Source of the DNA: Actinophytocola xanthii
Lineage (GTDB): Bacteria; Actinomycetota; Actinomycetes; Mycobacteriales; Pseudonocardiaceae
Reading direction: 5' to 3'
NCBI RefSeq assembly: GCF_001921205.1
Contig: NZ_MSIE01000055.1
Span: 1 to 64,000, forward strand
DNA length: 64,000 bases
The translations under genes were made by a program, and so were the position numbers. This document shows positions 1-10,500 of the stretch, one piece after another. Each line of letters starts with the position of its first letter. Within the stretch, counting starts at the first letter, position 1. The notes under the pieces are model-generated. The model had not been told where the DNA came from. It worked only from the letters and a program-made list of their open reading frames with translations, and did not search any database.

Positions 1-763
1 CCACACCCTACAACTGCCAACGAACTACCGACTCAGGACACTAGTGACCTGAAGCGGTGGGCGTCGATGCGTTCTGGTGGGACATCAAATCGTAACCCGT
101 CGCGGGCATTCCTCCGGAATTCCCCATGGAGCATCATTGTTCGCCTCAAAGGGAAAAAGGCCGTCGCCGGCGGCTCACGACGCGGTCCTTCCGATCATGG
201 CGGGCGTGGCCGACTGACCTTATCTCGATCGGGGACGCGGGCCCCGACTCCGGTGGCGACTGCGGTCTGCTGCCCAAATCCACCCCGGACCGGTCAGGTC
301 CCTCCGGAAAGTCGTGCGAGGACACCCACCTCCGGTGTTGTCGACACCGGGACGATCCAAAGTCACCGGTCGAACCGTCATAGTCGGTCGTGCGGATCCA
401 GGTGATGGTTCCCGAGTCTCCCATGGTCTGACCTAGTTTCGACAAGCCGAGCCGTGGTGGACGCCGTTCTGCCCGGCGCTGCGGCGACATCATCGAGAGC
501 CGGCGCCTTCGACCTCGTCGGTTAGTGCGGCCTCCGGCGAAAGGGAGCGGTAGTCGACGTCATGGGTCTACGGAGCCAGGTTGACCTGCGCGACGGCCGC
601 CGTCGCTGAGGCCTGTCGGTACGTTACGTCGGGTTACACACCGTGAAGCGCCCGTATGGCGGATTGTCCGGCCTTCCCAGGGTGGACGAGTGTCATGGGT
701 GGATCTTGTCCGGGTGGCGTGGTGTCGGGGGACGCGCGCTGACCGTTCGGGGGTTGTTCGTCA
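1..763. other. No recognised gene
   Basis: I see no convincing gene in this stretch. Several open frames exist on both strands, but they are Arg/Pro/Ser-rich, overlap one another and show no recognisable domain, as expected of chance frames in GC-rich DNA. The right end presumably holds the promoter and leader of the following secreted protein gene. No clear promoter hexamers or hairpin could be assigned. Confidence 0.5.
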
Positions 764-3700
764 ATGCGTCGCGTCTCGGCGCGTGGGCTTCGCTCACGCG
801 TCTGGTCTGTCCTGCCCAGATTCACGACTGCTGTGGTCCTGCTGGCGTTGTTGGGGTCGATGGTGGTGGCCGGGGCGCCCTGGCGCGCGCCGGCTCCACC
901 TCGGGTGACGACTGAGGCGCCGGACGAGGCGTCCGCGTCGCTTGCCGCGCGGGCGCAGGGCCGTCGGGTGGAGGTGGTGAGCCTACGGTCCGAGATGTCC
1001 ACCACCTACGCGAATCCGGACGGCTCGTGGACGGTGGATAAGTCGTTCGGTCCCGTTCGGGTTCGTCGGGGCGCGAGGTGGGTCGCGGTCGATGCCGACC
1101 TGGCCAGGACTCCGTCCGGAACATATGCGACCAGGGCGACTACCGCGACCGTCGAGGTGTCCAGCGGTGGCCGTGTGCCGTTGGTGCAGGTCTACGACGG
1201 TAGGCGGAGGTTGACGCTGTCCTGGCCGACGCCGTTACCTGCACCGACGGTCGACGGTTCGGTGGCAACGTACGCCGAGGTCCTGCCCGGTGTCGATCTG
1301 AAGGTCCGGGCCACCGATGCCGGTTTCGGTCACGACGTGGTGGTGAAGACCGAGGAGGCTGCGGCGAATCCGGCGTTGGCGCGGATCCGCCTGGCCCTGT
1401 CGGCAACCGGGTTGAAGGTGTCCACGGACTCGGCAGGCAACCTGTCCGCCGTGGATTCCGCCGGCACGGAGGTCTTCCACGCTCCCGCCCCGCTGATGTG
1501 GGACGACGCCAAACCGCGGGTTGAGCGCTCGGTGGGCGTCGAGGTCTCCGAGGACGCGATGACCCTCGTGCCGGACGTCGCGATGCTGCGGGACCCGAAG
1601 ACTCGCTTCCCGGTGACGATCGACCCGACCTACAGCCACTACACGCCGGGCGCGCAGAACAAGTGGACCCTGGTGCGTCGCTCGCACCCGACGGCGTCGC
1701 ACTGGAACCTGCAACCCCGTGACCAGGACGAACGCAACCTCGGCGTGGCCCGCGTGGGCCACGCCCCGGGCTGGCCGGCGGAGTACCTGGACCGTTCCCT
1801 CTTCGCGTTCGACACCCAACGCCTGGCGGGATCGACGATCCAGAGCGCGACGTTCCGGATCTGGCAGGTGTGGAAGTACTCGAACTCCTGTGATCCCGCC
1901 GCCGTCGACGCTCTGCAGTTATGGCACACCAGCGGGATCGCCTCGAACACCACCTGGAACAACCAACCGCCCTGGTACACCCACCTCTCCTCGGCGAACT
2001 CCGTTCCGAAGGCCGGTTCCTGCGATCCGAACTGGGTGGGTCTGGACGCTAAGTCGGCCGTGCAGACGGCCGCAACCAACGGCTCCCCCAATCTCGTGCT
2101 GGGCCTGCGAGCCGCCTCCGAAGGCAACGACACCGGCTGGAAACGGTTCTACGTCCAGAGCGGCACCTACCCGATGCTCTCGATCACCTACAACCGCAAG
2201 CCCGCCGCCCCCACCGCAGTGGACACCGAACCCAAACTCGCCGCCTGCACCTGGTGCGGGGGTACGCCCTATGTCGGGGCGACCAGGCTGAACCTGAAGG
2301 GCGCCATCACCGACCCCGACGGCGGCCAGGTCACCGGACGGTGGAACATCCGCAAGCCCGGCCTGGAAACACGCTCGCAGACCCTCGCCTCGGGTTCGAA
2401 GTTCGCCACTCCCCTCGACACGACCGGGATCGCCAACGGCACCACGGTGACCTGGGACCTCACCGGCACCGACGGCGCACTGACCGGCCCGACGGTCACC
2501 GGCCCGAAGTTCGTCATCGACAAGACGGCTCCTGCTACGGAACCGGCCGTGAACGGGGTCATCTACAAGCCGGACAACCAGTGGCACGGCGGTGTGAACG
2601 TGGCCGACACGTTCACGTTCGGCCCCGGGGCTGAGACCGACATCGATCACTACCTGTGGGGATGGCAGTCTCCACCCTCGAACAAGGTACCCGCCACGGG
2701 TGGCCTGAACGGAACCGCGAAGGTCGCGATCTCCCCCGAAGGGGACGGCCCCCGGACCCTGTACGTGCAGAGCGTCGACCGGGCCGGTAACCGCAGCCTC
2801 AGGACCAAGGAGTACCGGATCTACGTGCGGTCCGGGAACGGTCCGTACACGCAGTATTCCTTCGAAGGCAACGCGCAGGACACCGCGTATCTCGGGGACA
2901 ACCACGGCACGCTCAACGGCACCGCCGCCTTCGGAGCCGGTGCGGTCGGCACCGCGGTGCACTTCGACGGCCACCACGGCTCCGACATGACCGCTCCTCG
3001 CGCCGTGGCCACCAACGGGAGTTTCTCCGTGATGGCCTGGGTGAAACTGACCAACGCCGACTACGCACGGGCGGCGGTCAGCCAGGACGGCGCCAACTTT
3101 CCCGGCTACGCCCTCTGGTACAGACCGGACACCGGTAAATGGGCGTTCGGCATGGCGAACTCCGACTCGACCTACGCCGGTACCGACCAGGTCCTGTCGA
3201 CCGAGCCAGCGCAGGTGAACACCTGGACCCACCTCGCCGGTGTGTACGACGTGTCGACGAAGAAGCTCACCTTGTACGTGAACGGGCAGAAGACCGGCCC
3301 GACTCAGACCCTGAGAACCGTGACCTCATGGGACGCGACCGGTCCGCTGCGGATCGGGCGTGTCAAGTGGCAGGGTGCCCTGGCCGACCCCTGGGCCGGA
3401 TCTGTCGACGAGGTCCGGGTTTATGACCGCGCGGTGACGTCCACCGAGGTCAGTGCTGCTGTGAGTGGGACCAATGTGCAGGTGGCACAGTGGCCATTCG
3501 ATGAGGCGTTGAACTCCACCACTCCTGGACAAACCGCGGCCAACACGGTTACCGGCGGAGACGCGGCCATCCTGTTCGCGGACGGCGCGGAGTTCGGTCG
3601 CGACAACGAGGGCGAGCGGGGCTGGGTCGAACTCGACGGCACAACCGGATTCGTGACCACCAACCGCGCGACGCTGCGCACCGACCAGAGCTTCTCGGTG

Positions 3701-6700
3701 GCCGCGACGGTGAGTGCTCACGACTTCACCCGGGACTTCACCGTGGTCTGCCAGCACGGCAGCAAGGTGAGCGGGTTCTGCCTCGAATACGACCACGACG
3801 TCGACCGGTGGGCGTTCACCCTGCCCCACAACGATTCGGCCACCCCTTCTGGTCGTGACTCGGTTTCGTCGGATCAGGCTCCCGCGAAGCCACTGGCGGA
3901 CGCCGTGTCGCAGGTCCAGCCGACCCACTTGACCGGCACTTTCGACACCACGACCGGCAGGGCACGGCTGTTCGTGAACGGAGTGGAGCAGAAAGCGCCT
4001 GCCGGTACCGCGCCTGGCGTCCCGCACACGTCCCTATGGCACGCCACAGGACCGCTGGAGATCGGCCGAGGTCTGGTCGCCGGTACCCCGGCGAACCACC
4101 TCGACGGAACCGTGGACGAGGTCAGACTCTACAGCCGCGCCATCTCCCCGGAGGAAATCCAGGGGTTGGTCAGCCAGAGTGACATCACCGCGGGCACCTG
4201 GACGTTCGACGGCGACGCCAGGGACTCCTCGGCTCGCGGTCTACACGGCCAGCTGCACGGTGGTCCCAGCTGGACCGCGGGCCAGACCACGGCTCCGGAT
4301 CCCGGCGATCTGGCCGTGCGACTGGACGGCGTCGACGATCACGTCAGTGCCCGGAAAGCGGTCGCCACGAACCAGAGCTTCTCGGTCACCGGATGGGTCC
4401 GGCTCGACCGCGCGGGTCAGCAGGGTGCGGTCGTTTCCCAGGACGCGAGCGCGGTCAACGCCTTCTCGCTGCGTGTGAACGCGACCGGGCGATGGACATT
4501 CGCCATGCCGCGCTCGGACAGCGCGACCGCCGTCGTTGACGAGGTGGTCGACTCGGCGGCCCAGGTCGGTGTCTGGACGCACCTCGCCGCCGTGTACAGC
4601 AGAGAGCGTGGGCAGATCGAGCTCTACGTCAACGGCGTTCTCGCCGGAACCGTCGCCCACACGAACACATTCGACACCGGAGGCGGATTACGGATCGGGG
4701 GCGGGACGAAGAACGGTTCCGTCGTGGATCTGTTCCCCGGTGCCGTGGACGACCTGTCCGTCTACAACAGACCACTCCTTCTCACCGAGATCAGGACCAT
4801 GTCCGGTCGTGATCTGAGCCTGGCCCACCACTGGACTCTCGACGAGGGTTCCGGCACCAGCGCGGCGGACTCGACCGGTGCGCGTCCGGCTGTGTCGACC
4901 GGCGGCGTGACTCGCGAAGCAGGTCGGGTGAGCAACTCGGTTCGCACGAACGGGGTGGATGGCGCGCTGTCGACAACGGGTATCGACGTGCGGAACGATC
5001 AGAGCTTCACCGTCGCGGCCTGGGTCAACCTGGACAACTACGCGTGCGACTACCGGTGCACCGTGGACGCGGTCAGCGTCGACGGTCCGCAGTCCAGCAA
5101 GTTCAGGCTTGGACACCGGGTTGACATGGACCAGAACCCACTAGGCAGCTGGGTGTTCGAGATGCCGTCATCGGACGGCACGAGCTACGAGGCAGCGGTG
5201 TCGTTCGATCCAGCTGACGTGGGCCAGTGGGTTCACCTGGTCGGCGTCTACGATGCGCCCAGCAGGACGCTGTGGCTCTACGTCAACGGGAACCGGATCG
5301 ACAACGGCACGCTCCTCAGTCCGTGGCAGGCGACCGGCGGTGTGCTGATCGGCAGAGGAAAGGTGAACGGAGCCGCAGCCGAGTTCTGGCCGGGGGGTAT
5401 CGACGACGTCCGCATGTACTCGGGTGCGTTGGACAGAGCCCGGATAGGCGCGTTGTACAGGTCCTTTCCAGCTGCCGCAGCGCCAGGGGCCTCGCCCGAT
5501 CCGGACGCGGGCCACTGGGCGTTCGACGAGGGCACTGGGACGACGGCTGTCGACGCCGGTTCGCAAGGACTCGACGCCACGCTCGTGGGAAGCACCAGCT
5601 GGTCAGGAGACGGACGGATCAAATCGGCCGCTTCGTTCGACGGCACCACCGGCTATGCGAAAACCGTCGGCAGAGCGCTGGACACCGGCGCCAGTTTCAG
5701 TTCGGCCGCCTGGGTCCGGCTGTCCGGTTCCGGTAGCCAGGACAGGGTTGTCCTCGGCCAGGACGGGACACAGCTCAGCGCCTTCCAGCTCAAGTACGAG
5801 TCGGCGTCGGGCAAATGGGCCATCCAGGTTCCCTCTGCCGACGCGACGAACTCGACGAAGACAGTGGTACGCTCGACCGAGCCGGCGACGGGAGAGTGGA
5901 CTCATCTCGCACTCGTCTATGACAAGAACGTCCGCCAGGTCAGGCTCTATGTCAACGGTGTTCCTTCAGCGACGGAGCCAGGTGTGGTGGTTCCGCCGTC
6001 GACCGGCTCGTTCGTCATAGGCCGCGGAAAGACCAACGGTGCCGATGCCGACTTCTTCTCCGGCAGCGTGGACGACGTGCGTCTGTTCACCACCGCCTTG
6101 GAGGACGGCCAGGTCCGGTCGGTGCACGACGACGCGCCATGGTTCGGACTCGGCATGTGGCGATTCAACGAGAGCAACACCGACGACTACCACTGGCGGC
6201 AGGTCGACGCCACTCGCTCCACTTCTGGAACGTCGTTCGGACCGGGGATCAACGGCCTCGGGTTGCAGTTGGACGGCACAGCGGGGGCGGCCACGACCCC
6301 GACACGCGCCGTGACGATGTGGGACAGCTTCACCGTGTCCGCATGGACGCGCCTCACGCAGGGCGACAAGATCGCGACGGTATTGAGCCAGGACGGCGCG
6401 CGGACGAGCGGGTTCGCGTTGCAGTACCGCCCGGAGTCGGGGAGATGGTTGTTCGGTGCGTCCAGCCAGGATGCCGATGGGGCGCCGCTCGTCGGCGCGC
6501 TGTCGTCCCAGCCGGCGGTGCTGAACCAGTGGGTCCACTTGGCCGGTGTATACGACCATTCGGCGCAACAGGTCCGTCTTTACGTGAACGGGCAGCTGGC
6601 CGGGACCCGCAACCAGAATCCGATGTGGCCGGCGACAGGCGCGTTCACCATCGGACGCGGCAAGCTGAACGGCGCAGCGGCGCACTTCCTGCCCGGCGCG

Positions 6701-7561
6701 GTGGACGAGGTCCGGGTGGACCAGGGCATGGTTTCCGATGCCGAGATCGCGGTGCGAGCAGGCTGGCCGGCTCCCGCGCCACAGGCACTCGGCAGCTTCG
6801 TCAACGCCGCCGGCGACAGGTACACCGCGATGACCGACTCGACCATACCTCCGGGCTATCACTACGAGAGCGCACTCGGCCTGGCCGTCGCTGACCAGCC
6901 CGACACCCATCTGCTGTACGGGTGCATTTCCGGCACCGACCGGTTCACTTCGGCCGATCCCGCCTGTGCCGGCGAGACCGTCACCGGTGAGGTGGCGCGG
7001 GTCTACTCGGCGCCGTCGGCGGACAACCCGACGATTCCGATTTACAGCTGTCGTCTTGGGGCGGACCGGCACGAGTCCCGCCACCAGAGTTGTGCCGGTG
7101 GGGTGAACGAGGGCGTGTTGGGTTACTCGATCGCGTTCGCTCCGCTGGTCCGATACAACAGCCGCAGCGGGGCCGACCACTGGACATCGATCGACGGCAC
7201 CGCGCCCTCCTATTACCAGGAAGGCTGGTACGGCTGGGTCGCGATCGCTCCACAGCCAGGTACCCAGCCGGTCATGAGCTGTCGAAACGACATCGACGAG
7301 TTCACCTCGCTCGAGCTGTCCTGCGAGGGCGAGCAGGTGATCGACGGCACCGGTTACGTGTACACGACACCGCCTGCCGAGCTGGAGTCGATCCCGTTGT
7401 ACCGGTGCCTGCACCAAACAGATCGGTTCGTGTCCGCCAGCGCCACCTGCGAGGGTCAGACACTCGACCGGCCACTGGGCCATGCCCTGGACACCCTTCC
7501 GATTCACACGCCCGTCGATGACGCGGTAACTGCCCTGACTCCTGACCTTCCTCGGTTTTGA
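764..7561 (+). CDS. Secreted multi-LamG / DNRLRE protein, RHS partner
   Basis: A 2265-residue protein, probably exported. A basic N-terminus and a hydrophobic stretch at about residues 22-40 look like a signal peptide. Residues about 285-480 resemble the DNRLRE/TGF-propeptide-like domain that precedes LamG modules in actinobacterial RHS partners. Six concanavalin-A-like LamG domains follow (about 690-890, 905-1135, 1140-1345, 1350-1567, 1580-1788, 1795-1995), each carrying the YVNG strand and a closing 'GxVDxVRxY' signature. The C-terminus (about 2007-2252) holds four or five divergent copies of a ~45-residue Cys-containing repeat with DRFxS...CxG. It is transcribed with the RHS toxin gene 13 bp downstream and probably acts at the cell surface in adhesion or toxin delivery. 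The ATG start precedes the signal peptide; its ribosome site is weak (a G-run 13 bp upstream). Family assignment is good; exact role unknown. Confidence 0.85.
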   Translation: MRRVSARGLRSRVWSVLPRFTTAVVLLALLGSMVVAGAPWRAPAPPRVTTEAPDEASASLAARAQGRRVEVVSLRSEMSTTYANPDGSWTVDKSFGPVRVRRGARWVAVDADLARTPSGTYATRATTATVEVSSGGRVPLVQVYDGRRRLTLSWPTPLPAPTVDGSVATYAEVLPGVDLKVRATDAGFGHDVVVKTEEAAANPALARIRLALSATGLKVSTDSAGNLSAVDSAGTEVFHAPAPLMWDDAKPRVERSVGVEVSEDAMTLVPDVAMLRDPKTRFPVTIDPTYSHYTPGAQNKWTLVRRSHPTASHWNLQPRDQDERNLGVARVGHAPGWPAEYLDRSLFAFDTQRLAGSTIQSATFRIWQVWKYSNSCDPAAVDALQLWHTSGIASNTTWNNQPPWYTHLSSANSVPKAGSCDPNWVGLDAKSAVQTAATNGSPNLVLGLRAASEGNDTGWKRFYVQSGTYPMLSITYNRKPAAPTAVDTEPKLAACTWCGGTPYVGATRLNLKGAITDPDGGQVTGRWNIRKPGLETRSQTLASGSKFATPLDTTGIANGTTVTWDLTGTDGALTGPTVTGPKFVIDKTAPATEPAVNGVIYKPDNQWHGGVNVADTFTFGPGAETDIDHYLWGWQSPPSNKVPATGGLNGTAKVAISPEGDGPRTLYVQSVDRAGNRSLRTKEYRIYVRSGNGPYTQYSFEGNAQDTAYLGDNHGTLNGTAAFGAGAVGTAVHFDGHHGSDMTAPRAVATNGSFSVMAWVKLTNADYARAAVSQDGANFPGYALWYRPDTGKWAFGMANSDSTYAGTDQVLSTEPAQVNTWTHLAGVYDVSTKKLTLYVNGQKTGPTQTLRTVTSWDATGPLRIGRVKWQGALADPWAGSVDEVRVYDRAVTSTEVSAAVSGTNVQVAQWPFDEALNSTTPGQTAANTVTGGDAAILFADGAEFGRDNEGERGWVELDGTTGFVTTNRATLRTDQSFSVAATVSAHDFTRDFTVVCQHGSKVSGFCLEYDHDVDRWAFTLPHNDSATPSGRDSVSSDQAPAKPLADAVSQVQPTHLTGTFDTTTGRARLFVNGVEQKAPAGTAPGVPHTSLWHATGPLEIGRGLVAGTPANHLDGTVDEVRLYSRAISPEEIQGLVSQSDITAGTWTFDGDARDSSARGLHGQLHGGPSWTAGQTTAPDPGDLAVRLDGVDDHVSARKAVATNQSFSVTGWVRLDRAGQQGAVVSQDASAVNAFSLRVNATGRWTFAMPRSDSATAVVDEVVDSAAQVGVWTHLAAVYSRERGQIELYVNGVLAGTVAHTNTFDTGGGLRIGGGTKNGSVVDLFPGAVDDLSVYNRPLLLTEIRTMSGRDLSLAHHWTLDEGSGTSAADSTGARPAVSTGGVTREAGRVSNSVRTNGVDGALSTTGIDVRNDQSFTVAAWVNLDNYACDYRCTVDAVSVDGPQSSKFRLGHRVDMDQNPLGSWVFEMPSSDGTSYEAAVSFDPADVGQWVHLVGVYDAPSRTLWLYVNGNRIDNGTLLSPWQATGGVLIGRGKVNGAAAEFWPGGIDDVRMYSGALDRARIGALYRSFPAAAAPGASPDPDAGHWAFDEGTGTTAVDAGSQGLDATLVGSTSWSGDGRIKSAASFDGTTGYAKTVGRALDTGASFSSAAWVRLSGSGSQDRVVLGQDGTQLSAFQLKYESASGKWAIQVPSADATNSTKTVVRSTEPATGEWTHLALVYDKNVRQVRLYVNGVPSATEPGVVVPPSTGSFVIGRGKTNGADADFFSGSVDDVRLFTTALEDGQVRSVHDDAPWFGLGMWRFNESNTDDYHWRQVDATRSTSGTSFGPGINGLGLQLDGTAGAATTPTRAVTMWDSFTVSAWTRLTQGDKIATVLSQDGARTSGFALQYRPESGRWLFGASSQDADGAPLVGALSSQPAVLNQWVHLAGVYDHSAQQVRLYVNGQLAGTRNQNPMWPATGAFTIGRGKLNGAAAHFLPGAVDEVRVDQGMVSDAEIAVRAGWPAPAPQALGSFVNAAGDRYTAMTDSTIPPGYHYESALGLAVADQPDTHLLYGCISGTDRFTSADPACAGETVTGEVARVYSAPSADNPTIPIYSCRLGADRHESRHQSCAGGVNEGVLGYSIAFAPLVRYNSRSGADHWTSIDGTAPSYYQEGWYGWVAIAPQPGTQPVMSCRNDIDEFTSLELSCEGEQVIDGTGYVYTTPPAELESIPLYRCLHQTDRFVSASATCEGQTLDRPLGHALDTLPIHTPVDDAVTALTPDLPRF

Positions 7562-7574
7562 AAGAGGAGACCTC

Positions 7575-10500
7575 GTGCGTACTCGGTTCGTGCTACGCGG
7601 CTGCGGTGTGTTCCTGGCCGCGACTCTGACGGCGACGTTGGTGCAGGCAACTGTGTGGCCGTCGGTTGCGGCGGCGACCGGTGGCCCGTCGGTGCCGTCA
7701 CCGACCGTGCCGTCGGTTCCGGTGACCCAGCAGGGCCATCAGACCCCTGCGTCGAAGGACGAAACGACGCCGCGCGCGTTGCAGGGTGATCAGACCGCGA
7801 GCGGGAACTCGTTGCCCGGTGCCGGTGACTTCACGCAGACGTCGTTGAATCCGTCTGCGTCGTGGCAGGTGTCTGGCCAATCGGGTGATTTCTCGTGGTC
7901 CTATCCGATCACGACGTCGCCTGCGCCGGGTGGGTTGCAGCCGAACATCGCGTTGTCGTATTCGTCGGGTGCGGTGGACGGGTTGACCAGCGCGACGAAC
8001 AACCAGGCGTCGTGGGTCGGGGACGGGTGGAGTTTGTGGCCGGGGTTCGTTGAGCGCAGTTATCGCGGTTGCGCGGATGATCTGGAAGGTGGGGGTGAGG
8101 AGCCGGGGGATCTGTGCTGGCATACCGACAACGCCACGCTTTCGCTGAACGGATCGGCCTCGGAGCTGATCCGCGATGATGTGACGGGCGTGTGGAAGCC
8201 CAAGGATGACGACGGGTCGCGTGTCGAGCGGATGACCACCGTCGGTAACGGGGATGACACCGGTGAGTCATGGAAGATCACCACGGTCGACGGGACGCAG
8301 TACTTCTTCGGGTCGACGCCTGCGGCGAAGTCGACCTGGACGGTGCCGGTGTACGGCGACGACGTCAACGAGCCCTGCCACGGGAACACTTTTGATGCGT
8401 CGTGGTGTACGCAAGCGTATCGGTGGAACCTGGACAAGGTCGTGGACCGGTTCGGGAACATGATGCGCTACGTCTACCAGACGGAGACGAACTTCTACGG
8501 GCGCAACAAGAACAGCGCCGCCACCGAGTACGTGCGCGGCGGCTGGCTGGACCGCATCGACTACGGCCTCCGAGCGGACAACACCGCGATCACCGCATCC
8601 GCCCAGGTCACCTTCGACGTGGCCGATCGGTGCGTGCCGGGGTCGAACTGCGTGTTGACCAAGCCGGACAACTTCCCCGACGTGCCCCTCAACCTCAAGT
8701 GCGACGGCGGCACCTGCACGAACAAGTGGTCTCCGACCTTCTGGACCACCAAACGCCTCGCCAAGATCACCAGCAGGATCCGCAACGGCAGCGCGTACGA
8801 CCCCGTCGACTCCTGGGCCCTGCGCCACGAACTACCTGACCCCGGCGACGGCGACAAGGCGGCACTGTGGTTGAAGGGCATCACCCACACCGGCCACACG
8901 GGTACCGCGATCACCCTGCCGGAGGTGACCTTCGACGGCGCCCGAAAGCCGAACCGCGTGTACGGCACCGACGGATACTCGGCGCTGATCCGGTTCCGGA
9001 TGAACGCGATCACTTCCGAGTCAGGCGGGATCACGTCGATCAACTACGCCGATCCGGAGTGCGTGCACGGCTCCCACATGCCGGCGAACCCGGAGACCAA
9101 CGTCATGCGCTGTTATCCCCAGCGTTGGGTTCCGCCGATGTCTCCAGAACGTACCGACTACTTCCACAAGTACGTGGTCGCCTCCGTTGCCGCCTATGAT
9201 GGCCTGGCGGGAACACTGGCGGTGGAGACCAGCTACGAGTACCTCGGTGGCGCGGCCTGGCACTTCGATACCTCCGAGTTCACCCCGGAGGACAAGAAAA
9301 CCTGGAATGAGTTCCGCGGCTTCGGCCGGGTCCGCATCCGCAACGGCTCGGGTCACGACGCGCCGAAGACGATGACCGAACAACGCTTCTATCGGGGCAT
9401 GGACGGCGACAAACTGCCCTCCGGCACCCGCCAGGTGACGGTCACCGACAGCAAGAACGGCAAACGCACCGACGCCGACTGGCTACACGGCATCCAGTTC
9501 GAGAACGCGACCTTCGAGCGCGAAGGCCCGTCCAACCAGGCTGATCCGCCCCGGCTCTCGCGGACGATCAGCACCCCTGTCGTGCACGGCCCCACCGCCA
9601 CCCGAGGCACCCGGTCCGCCCGCATCGTCCGCACCGGACAGGAACGCACCTTCACCCTGCTCGAGAACGACACCGAACGCGAAACCATGGTCGAGACGAC
9701 CTACGACCAGCATTACGGCCTCGCCACCCAGGTCAACGACCTCGGCGACGTCACCACCGCCGCCGACGACCTCTGCACCAGGACCACCCGCGTGCCCAAC
9801 ACCGGCGCCCCGTGGCTGATCGACTTCCCCTCGACGAAGGAAACCGTTTCCGTTCGCTGTGGCCAGACACCCAGCTACCCCGATCACGCGGTCAGCGCCG
9901 CCCGCACTTCGTACGACGGCCAGAGCGCAGGCGTCGCACCGGCCATTGGCAACATCACCAGAACCGAAGCCGCCTCGGCACGACCCGCGAGCAACCCGGT
10001 ATACGTCACCCAGGGCACCTTCACCTATGACAAGCACGGCCGTCCGAGAACATCCACCGACATCCTCGGACACACCACCACAACCACCTACACGCCTGCC
10101 GAGGGCGGGCCGCTGACCCAGACGGTGTCCACCACACCGCCAACACCGGGTGTCACGGCCGGTTTGGTGACCACTACAACCATCGACCCGAGACGCGGGC
10201 AGCCGACGGTGGTCGTGGACCCGAACAACCGGCGCACCGAAGTCGCCTACGACGCTCTGGGCAGGTCGACCGAGGTGTGGCTGGCCAATCGACGGCGGGT
10301 CGACTACGCCAACGGCAGCGTCAAGTTCGCCTATCAGGTGCGCAACAACGCGCCCAACGTGGTGACCACGACGACACTCGGCCCCAACGGCGTGTACACC
10401 AGCGTCAACCAGATCTATGACGGCCTGCTTCGGCCGCGGCAGACCCAGTCGTCAGCCGTGGGCACGGGTCGGCTGATCACTGATGTTCGCTACGACTCCC

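Noticed and set aside
67-493. Overlapping short frames at the left edge
   Set aside because: Three frames compete over the same bases and all are Arg/Ser/Pro-rich, as chance frames are in GC-rich DNA.
1919-3232. 437-codon minus-strand frame (and the 513-codon frame at 5966-7507)
   Set aside because: Both are shadows opposite the LamG protein gene; they have no domain and the plus-strand codon pattern is clear.
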